Assembly (NCBI GenBank): GCA_014860565.1
Contig: JACZJN010000045.1
Location: 1-64,000 of the forward strand
Direction of reading: 5' to 3'
DNA: 64,000 nt
Source: Bacteroidota bacterium
Lineage (GTDB): Bacteria; Bacteroidota; Ignavibacteria; SZUA-365
The translations under genes and the position numbers were made by a program. Below, one piece after another: positions 35,057-44,202 of the stretch (its first letter is position 1; each line of letters begins with the position of its first letter). The notes under the pieces were generated by a model. It had not been told where the DNA came from. It did not search any database and saw nothing but the letters and a program-made list of their open reading frames with translations.

Positions 35057-36616
35057 ATGCTGCGCGTTCTCCTGCTCCTCCTGCTCACCGCGCCACTCTG
35101 CGCACAGATGCCCGACTATCCGGTCGACGACGACCGCAGCCGCGGCATACCCGAAAAACCCGCGCCCGAGCTGCAGTTCATCGGCTATATGTTTAATCGT
35201 TTTTCAACAACGAACATCGCACCGACGAATGAACTCCTTCGTGGACAGATCATCGGCCGGCTTTTCGGCGCGAATACCACGACGACGCTGCCGCGGACCG
35301 CAATCTACGGGGAGACGCGCTTCGTCCCGCTGTTTGTCTATCGCCCTGCGATCCTCGACGGATCGGCTGTCTTCCGAGGACTCTTCAAAGTCGATATGAC
35401 CTGGGGCGATGCCAACTACGGCGTCGGGAACAATACCGGTGGCGCCATCAGCGGCGGGACGGTCAACATTCAAACCCTGATGGCCAATGTCGAGCTGCGG
35501 CCATCGAAGGATTGGAACGTGATCGTCGGTCTGCAGCGCATTTTCGACAATGTGCGCGACCCGAATGTCAACACGTTGTGGACGAATCAGACCAGCGGCA
35601 ATCGGCTGATGTACTGGGGCACGCAGGGCGTGGGAGTGAGCAGCTACATGCAGCTTTCCGCCGTGACCAAGGCGCGTCTGGCCTATTATCAGCTTTACGA
35701 AAACCTGATCCAGGTCGACGACGATGTCGTGCTCTGGATGGCCGACGCAGAGACGCAGGTCAATCCCCTCTGGGAGCTCGGCGGCAGCGCCTGGTACGTA
35801 CGTGACCGCGGTGCGGGAAGCGGCGGTGTTTCCGTGCTCGGACAGGGGTTCAATTCGTCGCTTGTCAATTACAACGGTGGTGCACGTCTTCAGCTCGACA
35901 ATCCCAAATACACCGCGGATGTGTTCTGGTTCGGTGCCAACACGGCCTGGAACCGGGAGTTCGTCAACGGCCGCTGGTGGGCAAGCGCCCTGGCCATGGC
36001 GAACCTCGGCAGCATCGACACCGTCGGACTCGATGGCACCGCCAGTAAGCGTGTGGATATGTTTGGAGTCACCGGCCAGGCGTCGCTCTATTATAAAACG
36101 GGGCAGACGCTGAATGATCGCATCGGCGTCGAGGCGCTCTATACCACGGGCGACAAGGATGGAGCCGCCGACGGGAAATATTCCGGTGTCATTACCGGGA
36201 ATACATGGGGTTCCCCGGTCGGCATCTACAGCTCCCACAGGGCATTCCTGCTCTTTCCGGACGCGCAGGTGATCAATCGCTACTATTCCGCCGTGCACGA
36301 TATCTCGAATCTGGGACTCGGGACACGCGCGCTGTTCGTGAACTATTTCAACGATCTAATCCCCAACAAGCTCGGCATGAAGCTGGGGGCCGCAGCGGCA
36401 TTCTCGAATGAAAAACCGGAACTCGGCGGCGACTTCATCGGCTACGAGGCGAACGCCGAATTCAAGTACAGCTACGGCGTTTTTCTGCAATTCGGACTGC
36501 ATATGGCCTACATGGTCCCAGGCGATTTTTACGACAGTCCCTTCGTCCGCAACACCGAGCACCGGCCGTACGATCCGTGGGTCGTTTTCGCTTCCATCGC
36601 CTGGCTGATGTTCTGA
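35057..36616 (+). CDS. Outer-membrane porin-like barrel protein
   Basis: 519 aa. An AGGTGG site precedes the ATG. A short signal peptide (ends LCAQM) is followed by repeated amphipathic beta strands rich in aromatic residues, and the C-terminal residue is phenylalanine (FASIAWLMF), as needed for barrel assembly. The length and strand pattern suit a 16-18-stranded specific channel. I recognise no substrate-specific signature. The lipoprotein-type hydrolase follows 38 bp later, perhaps in the same transcript. Confidence 0.75.
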   Translation: MLRVLLLLLLTAPLCAQMPDYPVDDDRSRGIPEKPAPELQFIGYMFNRFSTTNIAPTNELLRGQIIGRLFGANTTTTLPRTAIYGETRFVPLFVYRPAILDGSAVFRGLFKVDMTWGDANYGVGNNTGGAISGGTVNIQTLMANVELRPSKDWNVIVGLQRIFDNVRDPNVNTLWTNQTSGNRLMYWGTQGVGVSSYMQLSAVTKARLAYYQLYENLIQVDDDVVLWMADAETQVNPLWELGGSAWYVRDRGAGSGGVSVLGQGFNSSLVNYNGGARLQLDNPKYTADVFWFGANTAWNREFVNGRWWASALAMANLGSIDTVGLDGTASKRVDMFGVTGQASLYYKTGQTLNDRIGVEALYTTGDKDGAADGKYSGVITGNTWGSPVGIYSSHRAFLLFPDAQVINRYYSAVHDISNLGLGTRALFVNYFNDLIPNKLGMKLGAAAAFSNEKPELGGDFIGYEANAEFKYSYGVFLQFGLHMAYMVPGDFYDSPFVRNTEHRPYDPWVVFASIAWLMF

Positions 36617-36654
36617 TTTTCGCCTCCGGATTTCCATTATTTACGGCATGCGCT

Positions 36655-37620
36655 ATGAAATTATCCTTGTATCCCATTCTCGCCGTCATTTTTATGGTCA
36701 CTGGCTGCAGCTCCACCCGATTCTATTATGATGCTCCGCCCCTGGCGTTCGAAGACATCGATTACACGTTCCCGACTGCTTCGGGCGTCGTGAACGGCGT
36801 ACAGATGGCCTGGCATGACAGCGGCGGCAACGGTCCTGTCGTCGTGCTGGTGCACGGCCTCGCGAGCAACGCCGGTTTCTGGCGCTACAATGTGGCTCCC
36901 CTCACCGCGGCCGGACTGCGGGTGATCGCGGTGGACCTCCCCGGCTACGGGAAATCGGCCAAAGCCTACGGTACGCCGTACGGCATCGGATTCTACGCGC
37001 AGACGCTCGATGCGCTGCTGGCGAAACTCAACATCCCCAAGGCGGTCATTGCCGGACATTCCATGGGCGGACAAGTCGCCATGACCATGGCGCTGCAGGG
37101 GAGCACGCGCATGGAGGGCCTGATCCTGCTTTCTCCCGCGGGGATCGAACGCTTCAAGGACGGCGAAGGCCGTTGGATGAAAGATGCCGTCTCACCGGCG
37201 TTCGTCATCAACACACCTGAAGACCGCGTGCGCGCGAACCTGTCGTCGAATTTCTACGACTGGCGGGACGAGCTCGAATGGATGGTGGAAGAACGCGTGC
37301 GCATGGCCAAGGACCCCGCATTCGAACGATTCGCGTACGTGGTGTCGCGATGCGTCGCGGCCATGATCGAGGAGCCGGTATGGCAGAAACTCGATCAGCT
37401 GAAGCTGCCGGTCCTGATCCTTGCCGGAGAAAAGGATAATCTTATCCCGAACCCCTATCTTCATGGCGGCACGACGCGCGGTGTGATGGAAGCTGGAGCA
37501 GCGCAAATGCCCTCCGCGAAACTGCGGATGATCCCTGAGGCGGGGCATATGATTCAGATAGAGAAACCGGAGATCGTCAACACGTTGATGATAGACTTTA
37601 TGAACGGGAAGGAGCGGTAG
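36655..37620 (+). CDS. Alpha/beta hydrolase lipoprotein
   Basis: 321 aa from ATG 36655. The N-terminus is a lipoprotein signal (VTGC at 14-17). The hydrolase fold is complete: oxyanion HGLASNAGFW, nucleophile elbow GHSMGG (Ser at about residue 137), acid AGEKDN, and catalytic His in PEAGHMIQ. Such exported esterases or lipases act in the periplasm or at the outer membrane. The substrate is unknown. It converges with the minus-strand membrane gene at 37687. Confidence 0.87.
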   Translation: MKLSLYPILAVIFMVTGCSSTRFYYDAPPLAFEDIDYTFPTASGVVNGVQMAWHDSGGNGPVVVLVHGLASNAGFWRYNVAPLTAAGLRVIAVDLPGYGKSAKAYGTPYGIGFYAQTLDALLAKLNIPKAVIAGHSMGGQVAMTMALQGSTRMEGLILLSPAGIERFKDGEGRWMKDAVSPAFVINTPEDRVRANLSSNFYDWRDELEWMVEERVRMAKDPAFERFAYVVSRCVAAMIEEPVWQKLDQLKLPVLILAGEKDNLIPNPYLHGGTTRGVMEAGAAQMPSAKLRMIPEAGHMIQIEKPEIVNTLMIDFMNGKER

Positions 37621-37686
37621 GTGCGTGTAGGGGCGAGCCAACGTGCGCGATGCGGCAACCTTTCGGGACCCCCGGTATCGGCAACG

Positions 37687-38262
37687 TCACAGCACGGTCG
37701 GCTTCGTATGCGGCTCGGCCATGGGAGAGATCAGCAGTAGCGCCGTCGTCGTCAAGACCACGCATTGAAGCAGCACGATCGGCAGCGACAGGGAATCGAG
37801 AAAGATGCCGAGCGGCGTGAACCACAGCCAGTTCCATTCAGACGGGAGCGGACGAAACGTGACAGCGTAGTAGATCAGATCGCAGCCGGCGCCCCACCAG
37901 ACAAGATTTCCCGCAAGCATCGCCCGCCAGCCGGCGGCGAAAAGCACCGCGGCGCTGAGGATGAACTGAAAGGAAACCTGCACGATGCGGTAGGCATTCA
38001 GACTTGCCGTGTATGCCGCCTGCAACTCGGGCCGCTGCGCGATGCTGGCGGCCGCAGTCGAATCCGTCATCACGATGAAGTCGTACCCGAAAACGTCGTA
38101 CACGCTGAAGGCGGCGACGAAGAGCAGCAGCGCCGCGACGCGCCGATGGAGGGGCTTGCGGAAAAAGAGAAGGGAGACCAATGCGAGCAGCCCCGCGATA
38201 ACAAGCGCGCCCGCGGCGGTGCGTTCGAACAGCAGAGAGAAAATATGTTCCGATGCGAGCAC
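37687..38262 (-). CDS. Small integral membrane protein, function unknown
   Basis: 191 aa using GTG 38262, which directly follows the upstream gene's TAA; no ATG is available near this point. Five or so hydrophobic segments are visible (about residues 15-35, 45-62, 95-120, 125-145, 160-180) with short loops. I do not recognise a family. It is translationally coupled to the ABM-domain gene upstream, so the two proteins may work together. Confidence 0.65.
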   Translation of the reverse strand: MLASEHIFSLLFERTAAGALVIAGLLALVSLLFFRKPLHRRVAALLLFVAAFSVYDVFGYDFIVMTDSTAAASIAQRPELQAAYTASLNAYRIVQVSFQFILSAAVLFAAGWRAMLAGNLVWWGAGCDLIYYAVTFRPLPSEWNWLWFTPLGIFLDSLSLPIVLLQCVVLTTTALLLISPMAEPHTKPTVL

Positions 38263-38264
38263 GG

Positions 38265-38855
38265 TTAATCGAGCCTGCGATAGAGCCAGCCGGAAAACAG
38301 CCGTGTCATCTGCGGCATGACGACGTACGTCATGAGAAGAACCATGACGGCGGCGACGATCATGACCTGTCCCCACGACGGTATCGCACCAAGAAATCGA
38401 AGTATCAACGGTGGGATCACCAGAACCAGAGGGAACAGCGCCAGCCAAGTGACGAAAGCCATTTTATGACGGGGAGGAGGGACGCTCCCCGGATGTTCCG
38501 GCACGGTGAACCAGTATTCAAGGCCGGTCATGCGCTGCACGCTGGTTTCCCCGGTGATCAGGGGTTGGACGCGCTGCACCCAGTTTCGTCGCACCTCCGA
38601 GGTCTCCCATGCAATCAGGTGCTCGTAGGTATCGAAGCGAAACACGATGAGATACTCGAGACGCGCTTTGCTCGATGGACGGATAATACCGACGCCGAGA
38701 TGGCCCTCGAAGCGCATCGCATCGTTCATGATGCCGCTCAGCCATTCCTCGAAGGCTTGTTCCTTGCCCGTCTTGATCGTGCGGCGGACGACAGTGGTGA
38801 ACGGTCCCTCTGTTTTCTCAGGAGGATTCGCGATCAGCGGATCATGGTGCTGCAT
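38265..38855 (-). CDS. ABM-domain protein with membrane anchor
   Basis: 196 aa from ATG 38855 (TTG 38864 also in frame). Residues about 20-110 form an antibiotic-biosynthesis-monooxygenase-like ferredoxin-fold domain (VVRRTIKTGKEQAFEEWL, ...LEYLIVFRFDTYEHLIAWETS). Two or three C-terminal membrane helices follow (about 130-152 and 160-180). Soluble ABM proteins are dimeric monooxygenases or heme-degrading enzymes; membrane forms are widespread and uncharacterised. It sits in a two-gene unit with the small membrane protein downstream. Confidence 0.75.
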   Translation of the reverse strand: MQHHDPLIANPPEKTEGPFTTVVRRTIKTGKEQAFEEWLSGIMNDAMRFEGHLGVGIIRPSSKARLEYLIVFRFDTYEHLIAWETSEVRRNWVQRVQPLITGETSVQRMTGLEYWFTVPEHPGSVPPPRHKMAFVTWLALFPLVLVIPPLILRFLGAIPSWGQVMIVAAVMVLLMTYVVMPQMTRLFSGWLYRRLD

Positions 38856-38960
38856 TTTGCTCAATTGCTGTGTGGTTGACTCAGTCTCTTATAACATCGA
38901 TGAGGCGTGAAAGAATCCTGACGCAATACTCCGGGGACATGTCTCCGCTGCTCCGCCGAT

Positions 38961-40892
38961 CTATCGTACGACACTCAGGAGTCGTGTCTGTATTTCACTC
39001 GCGGAAGCGAGTGTCAGCACGTACACGCCGGGAGACACCAGGTGTCCCGCTGCATTTGTGCCGTCCCATGACAGTTGGGCCTTTTCCTTGCCGCTTCCTT
39101 CGTACAGCGTTTGTACATGCCGGCCAAGCAAGTCACGGATGTCGATCCGCACGTTCTGCGCCGGGGATGCGTCGAAGCTGATGTGCAGGCTGTTGCCCTG
39201 TGTCAGCGGCTGCGGCCAGGGCTCCAAGAGACGAAGGGACGCCGGCGATACCGGGAGTCGCGAAGCATTCACCGTCTGTCCCGTTTCGAGAATCAGGGCC
39301 GAAGGGAACACATCCGAATGATAGATCTGGTTCGCCGCCGTCAGCGTGTCACCGGCTGCGTACAACGCACTGCCGTTGTTCAGGTTGATATCGAAGCGGG
39401 GGTAGTCGGCGCCGCCGATGACGACGCGCACACGGTGTCCTTTGAGAAATGTGTGCGCCAGTTCCTGTAGCGCGATGTCGATACGGTGAACGGAGTCGGG
39501 GTTCATAAACACTTCGCGGTCCGTTCCCTCACGAAATCGGGCGCGCGTGATTCCATCGGTCAGAATGATCGACCTGCCGTCGGGATACACATCGCAGAGC
39601 CGGACCGAGAAATCGGTATCAGGCCTGTCGGAACGCGCAAACAGCTGCACCGTTCCTGCCCCGCTGACGACGAGATCTTCCGTGAGAGTTTCCGTGGTGT
39701 AGACGAGCACATCCGAGCGGCTTTCGACGACGTCGCGAATGTCGAGGGGTCCAGGGATGACCGAAGGATCGAACGGATTGAATCGCGCGCCTCCATGCGA
39801 CGGACTCGGATCGCGTGGATCGGCGGAAAAGGCATCCGCGGTTCCGCCGCCAGACGCGGGTTCTCGTGAGAGACTTCCGCCGCTGCCGAAAAACAGCGTG
39901 TGTTCGTCAGTCCCAAGAGCGAACCAGTCATCGCAAGAACGCCATTCGTTCTCCCCCATCTGATAGTAGCGCATTACCGGCGTCAGCGGCCAGCCGTTCT
40001 TCGCACCGTTGAGGTAGTAATCGAAAAACGCGAATGCAGCTTCGCGTGCAATTCTGACGGCGTTGGGGAACGTGAGCTCACCCTGATCGGCGAGGTCGAC
40101 GGATGAATGCAGCCACGGCCCCATGATGAGGCGATGCTGCTGCCGGACGTTCTCGCCGCTCTGTGCGCGCAGATCATGAAAAGCGCGGAGCACGTCGTTC
40201 GGATAATGATCGAACCATCCGCTTACCATGAGCAGCGGCACTTCGATGTCGGCCGGATAATCGCTGCGACTGGTCACGAGTCTCCAGTAGGCGTTCTCCA
40301 CCGGCTGGGAAGTAACCAGGCCTACCGTAATAAAGCCGAGCTTTTCCAGTGTCTCGACATGTTCCCGGCGCAAGTCGCCGCCGTAGTAATAATCGGAGTA
40401 TTCCGTCCTGTAATCGATGATCATTGGTGCGGCGCAGACCAGATGCGGTGGATGCAGTCGGGCGGTCTGGAATTGAATCATCCCGAGCGCGGAGCCGCCG
40501 TAGGTGGCCACCTTCCCGTTGCACCAGGGCTGTGCCGCGATCCACTCAACGATATCGTACCCGTCAAGCCCGCGGTCATATCCGGCGACAGCGGCGTCTT
40601 TCGATGCGTAAAATCCGCGCCAGTCGACGATGACGTACTGATACTTCGACGAATCCAGAGGAAAGACGGTCTCGCGGTACAATCCGAAAGTAAGACGGTA
40701 CGTCGTCTTGTTATACGGCGTCTGCACGAGTATCACCGGTTTCGGGCGGCTCCCCTCGTTGACATAAATATCCGCGCTGAGCACGTTTCCGTCACGAACA
40801 GGAATGTCGGTTTCCGCGTGGCGGAGCTGGGCTTGAAGAGGGAAGAGGGAGAAAAAGATCAGGAGACAGAATGTCGCAATCGTGTATTTCAT
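38961..40892 (-). CDS. CocE/NonD-type hydrolase with T9SS sorting domain
   Basis: 643 aa from ATG 40892, which follows a GAAGGTGAT site. The signal peptide ends PLQAQ. An X-Pro dipeptidyl-peptidase/CocE-type alpha/beta hydrolase domain (about 30-310) contains VDWRGFYAS, the nucleophile region YGGSALGM and the GPWLH histidine region. A beta-sandwich PepX_C-like domain follows (about 360-540; FARSDRPDTDFSVRLCDVYPDGRS is typical). The end (about 555-643) is a type A-like sorting domain: PWPQPLTQG, RDLLGRHVQTLYEG, SPGVYVLTLA, TRLLSVVR. It is thus an outer-surface or released esterase or peptidase. Confidence 0.87.
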   Translation of the reverse strand: MKYTIATFCLLIFFSLFPLQAQLRHAETDIPVRDGNVLSADIYVNEGSRPKPVILVQTPYNKTTYRLTFGLYRETVFPLDSSKYQYVIVDWRGFYASKDAAVAGYDRGLDGYDIVEWIAAQPWCNGKVATYGGSALGMIQFQTARLHPPHLVCAAPMIIDYRTEYSDYYYGGDLRREHVETLEKLGFITVGLVTSQPVENAYWRLVTSRSDYPADIEVPLLMVSGWFDHYPNDVLRAFHDLRAQSGENVRQQHRLIMGPWLHSSVDLADQGELTFPNAVRIAREAAFAFFDYYLNGAKNGWPLTPVMRYYQMGENEWRSCDDWFALGTDEHTLFFGSGGSLSREPASGGGTADAFSADPRDPSPSHGGARFNPFDPSVIPGPLDIRDVVESRSDVLVYTTETLTEDLVVSGAGTVQLFARSDRPDTDFSVRLCDVYPDGRSIILTDGITRARFREGTDREVFMNPDSVHRIDIALQELAHTFLKGHRVRVVIGGADYPRFDINLNNGSALYAAGDTLTAANQIYHSDVFPSALILETGQTVNASRLPVSPASLRLLEPWPQPLTQGNSLHISFDASPAQNVRIDIRDLLGRHVQTLYEGSGKEKAQLSWDGTNAAGHLVSPGVYVLTLASASEIQTRLLSVVR

Positions 40893-41032
40893 AGGATCAC
40901 CTTCGTGTGTCAATCGGAGTTGCCGGGAAAAAGGCGGCGAGGACGCTCAGCCTTTGACAGCAATATACGCATTGAAGTTTAGCCTGCGGAGTCCGCATTA
41001 CCCATGGGAGGATCCTCGGATGCCAGGTTTGC

Positions 41033-41902
41033 CTAGTTTGCTTCGACCCGCAGACGGCCGCCTTGACGCAGGAATGGATAATACACGTATTGCGTACTCA
41101 TTGCGCTGATGTCGGTGCCGAGGCTTGCAAGGAGTCCGTACGGCATGTTTCGATCGCGGGGCAGCAGGTACGGGATGATTTCATACTCACCGGCCTGCAG
41201 CTTGTATTTCGGAATGTTGAGAATCATCGACCGCGAATACGCGACGGGACCGATCTCGACGTAGTCGGATATTTCCACGCCCGTCACGGTGCTTTTAAAG
41301 ATTTCGACTTCGCCGGTCCCAAGATTATGCAGAAGCAGTGGTCCCTCGATTGCTCCGACCATGCGGGGGTAGTAGACTTCGACTGGGGGAACCGAAGAGC
41401 GCAGGATGACTTCTATGGAAAGGACACGCGGAGAATCCGCTTCGATGCTGCCGCGGCTGAGGTTTGTGGTAATCGAAAAGAGCTCCTGCAGAAAGAGGTC
41501 TTCGTGGATATTCCCATCTTCGTCCACATCCGTGCTCGGGAAAACAAAGGTACCGTCGTGGACCGCGGTCCTCACGTTCTGCATGCGGTAATTGCCAAGA
41601 AACGCATAGAGACGAAAGGCCCCTTCGTTCCCGCCCGGTGTGCTCTGCATGCCGACAGGGGGGAGCGTGAGCGAAAAACTCCCGTCAGGCTTCGTCACCG
41701 TTCCGAGGTCAAAGCCCTCCATCCAGATGTATGCGCCGCTGTAGTCCGCCCTGTCCGACAGCCGTACCGTGCCACGAATGCGGCGCTTGGACGCCGCGAC
41801 CGTCGGATCGCTCTCGAACGGATTATCCGTGCACGCACTGGCAGCAAGGAGGAGTCCCAAAAAAACGATAAAAGGAGGCGTATATCTGCAGGGTTTGTTC
41901 AT
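41033..41902 (-). CDS. Lipoprotein with carboxypeptidase-regulatory-like domain
   Basis: 289 aa. The lipobox is AASAC (residues 20-24). Residues about 40-130 form a CarboxypepD_reg-like beta sandwich (IRGTVRLSDRADYSGAYIWM, ...GTVTKPDGSFSLTLPPVG). The rest is beta-rich and unassigned. Its ATG overlaps the stop codon of the TonB-dependent receptor gene, so the pair is co-translated. It may be a surface or periplasmic partner of the receptor, in the way SusD works with SusC, although it is not a SusD homologue by sequence. Confidence 0.75.
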   Translation of the reverse strand: MNKPCRYTPPFIVFLGLLLAASACTDNPFESDPTVAASKRRIRGTVRLSDRADYSGAYIWMEGFDLGTVTKPDGSFSLTLPPVGMQSTPGGNEGAFRLYAFLGNYRMQNVRTAVHDGTFVFPSTDVDEDGNIHEDLFLQELFSITTNLSRGSIEADSPRVLSIEVILRSSVPPVEVYYPRMVGAIEGPLLLHNLGTGEVEIFKSTVTGVEISDYVEIGPVAYSRSMILNIPKYKLQAGEYEIIPYLLPRDRNMPYGLLASLGTDISAMSTQYVYYPFLRQGGRLRVEAN

Positions 41903-44166
41903 CAGTACTGTATCCCCGCTGTGAGGTAATAGCGCCGGTCGCGCAGGGCGAGTCCGGAAAGGACGACATTCTCGCTGTTGAGAATGTTGCGCAGGCTTAT
42001 GTTGACGAACAACTGGAACTTGCCAATGTCGAAGAACTTGCTCGCATGAACATCAATGTTGCTGAAGCTGGGCAGCTCCACCTCCGCATAGGTGCCATCG
42101 GGCTGACGGAGCAGGCCGATTTGCGAACTCTCGGCGAAATGGAAAAGCTGCAGCGAATATCCGGCGTGATCGAGGAGAATGCTGATTGTGCGCTTGCTGT
42201 CGGATTTGAACGGGAAAGCGGATTGCTCGGATATGAAATACCGTGAGAGGCCGAATTCCGTCAGTACCTTTTTCCCCCAGAAAAACAGTGCCGCCTTCGC
42301 TTCCAGGCCTGAAATCTGCGCGTTGTCCACGTTGTCGTAGAGGGTGAGGGGGATGCCTGGCGTGCTGATGCTGCGGAACTTGTTGTCGTAGCTGTTCTGA
42401 AAAAAACTCCCCTGTACTTCCCAGCCGCTGACGGCGCCGTCCTGCAGACTGCGCGTGAGCGAACCGCCGACTTCCACGCTTCGATTCGTTTCCACCTCGA
42501 GCGCTTCCCCGACCCGCGACGGATCGAGCAGCGCGGGAGAGTTCACCTGCTGGAACAGTGTGGGGTAGCGGACGTTGTTGCCGTAGCTGAGGAAGACGTC
42601 GAGCAGGAAATTCTCCTTCATCCCCTTCAGGTCGATGGCGAACTTGAAGATCGTGTGGCTCCAATCGCGCTCGCTGAATGCGCCATCAGGGATGCTCTGT
42701 TCGCGGAGCACGACCTCATCCTGCGCATCGCTGACAAAATCCTGCCGCAGGCTCGCATCGAAATCGAAGCTGCGAAAGAAAGATGATCCCGTTTCGCCGT
42801 GCAGTTTCCCGATTGCGACCAGTCCGTGATGCGACCGCGTCAACTGCGTCGATGCGATACCAATCGGCTGTTCGCGCAGGTTGCGGCGAATATCCCCCAC
42901 ATCCAGCTGTGCATGCGAGAATTGATAGGAGAAGAGAAAATCAAATATCCCGGGGGCCCATCGCTTTTCGATGCTTCCCTGTCCGCCGTCTTCGTGCACG
43001 CCGCGTTCGACGGAGGCGTCGGTGCTGTTGAGCGTCATGTCCTGCCGAAGTCCGTTGTATCCAGCCACGAGTTTGATATCGCCCAGAAGGGGAAGGCCGC
43101 CGGCGTATTGGAGGCCGGCGAAGCTGTTGCGGTCGTCGAGCTGCTCGCCATCGCGTTCGTTGACATATTCGAGCGATGCGGTTCTCCAGTGCAGCGTCAG
43201 AGCATCGGCCGGCTGCGCATCCTCGGAGAAACGATACGACAAGCTGCCGCTGTGATGCATACTGCTATTCGTGAGCTTGTCTTCAGGGAGGTCCTCGAAT
43301 GCACGTGTCATGCCGCCGTTCCGCAGACTGTAGCTTCCCGCGAAGCGGCCGAAGCGACGATAGAGCTGTAGTCCCCAGATGCCTGAGTCATACGATCCGA
43401 TCTGCTGATGCAGCCGCACCGTATATTCGCGCTCCTCTTTCGGGACGATGTTGATCACGCCGGAGAAGGCCTCCGATCCGTAGAGCGTGCTGTTGCTGCC
43501 CTTGATGATTTCGAAGCGTTCGACGTCGGAAAGTTCGATCAGGGACAGATCGAAATCGCTGGTGTAGCTGCCATTAAGCTTGATGCCGTCGTAGAGAACG
43601 ATCACCTCGTCGGGATTCCCGCCGCGCATCGACACGAGTTTTTTGCCACTGAACTGTTCGTCGATCTGGATGCTGTGTTCCGTACGGAGCAGGTCCCCGG
43701 CATCGACATACCCGCGCACTTCGAACTCCCGGGATTCGATCGTGGAGACCGTCTGCGGTATGTCCTTCGCCGCGGCTCCTTCGAGACGCGTGCCGGTGAT
43801 TTCAGTGGACTCGAATGGAATGACGCGTGGCGTCAGGTACACATCGCCGGAGCGCCGAAGATCGGCAAGCCGCACGCTGCGGCTTTCATACGACACATGC
43901 TGAAAGACGATCGCGGTTTGTTCGTCGACATCCGTGATGCTGAGCGAATAGAAACCGGCCGCGTCGCTCGAACACCCGAAACGGGTTCCGGGTACGGTAA
44001 TGTTCACGTCCGCAAGTGGACGGTAGGTATTTCCGTCCTTCACCGTTCCGGAGATGGTGACGGTCTGTGCCGCGAGTGGAATCGCACAGAGAAACGCGCA
44101 CAGCAGCAGAACCGCCGCGGCAGCTGCGGACCCGAGTGCAGGACTATTTCTATCGGCGCAATTCAT
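41902..44166 (-). CDS. TonB-dependent outer-membrane receptor
   Basis: 754 aa. A long signal peptide ends PLAAQ. A CarboxypepD_reg-like domain (about 36-115; SGTVKDGNTYRPLADVNI) precedes the plug domain (about 130-235; MRGGNPDEVIVLYDGIKLNG, ERFEIIKGSNSTLYGSEAFSGVINIV), then a 22-strand-type barrel to the terminal tyrosine (YLTAGIQY). These receptors import large or scarce substrates such as siderophores, cobalamin or oligosaccharides using TonB. No metal or sugar enzymes lie next to it, so the substrate is open. It overlaps the downstream lipoprotein gene. Confidence 0.9.
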   Translation of the reverse strand: MNCADRNSPALGSAAAAAVLLLCAFLCAIPLAAQTVTISGTVKDGNTYRPLADVNITVPGTRFGCSSDAAGFYSLSITDVDEQTAIVFQHVSYESRSVRLADLRRSGDVYLTPRVIPFESTEITGTRLEGAAAKDIPQTVSTIESREFEVRGYVDAGDLLRTEHSIQIDEQFSGKKLVSMRGGNPDEVIVLYDGIKLNGSYTSDFDLSLIELSDVERFEIIKGSNSTLYGSEAFSGVINIVPKEEREYTVRLHQQIGSYDSGIWGLQLYRRFGRFAGSYSLRNGGMTRAFEDLPEDKLTNSSMHHSGSLSYRFSEDAQPADALTLHWRTASLEYVNERDGEQLDDRNSFAGLQYAGGLPLLGDIKLVAGYNGLRQDMTLNSTDASVERGVHEDGGQGSIEKRWAPGIFDFLFSYQFSHAQLDVGDIRRNLREQPIGIASTQLTRSHHGLVAIGKLHGETGSSFFRSFDFDASLRQDFVSDAQDEVVLREQSIPDGAFSERDWSHTIFKFAIDLKGMKENFLLDVFLSYGNNVRYPTLFQQVNSPALLDPSRVGEALEVETNRSVEVGGSLTRSLQDGAVSGWEVQGSFFQNSYDNKFRSISTPGIPLTLYDNVDNAQISGLEAKAALFFWGKKVLTEFGLSRYFISEQSAFPFKSDSKRTISILLDHAGYSLQLFHFAESSQIGLLRQPDGTYAEVELPSFSNIDVHASKFFDIGKFQLFVNISLRNILNSENVVLSGLALRDRRYYLTAGIQY

Positions 44167-44202
44167 ATACGGTAGACACCGGAGCCGAGAATTGGTTTCC
44201 GC

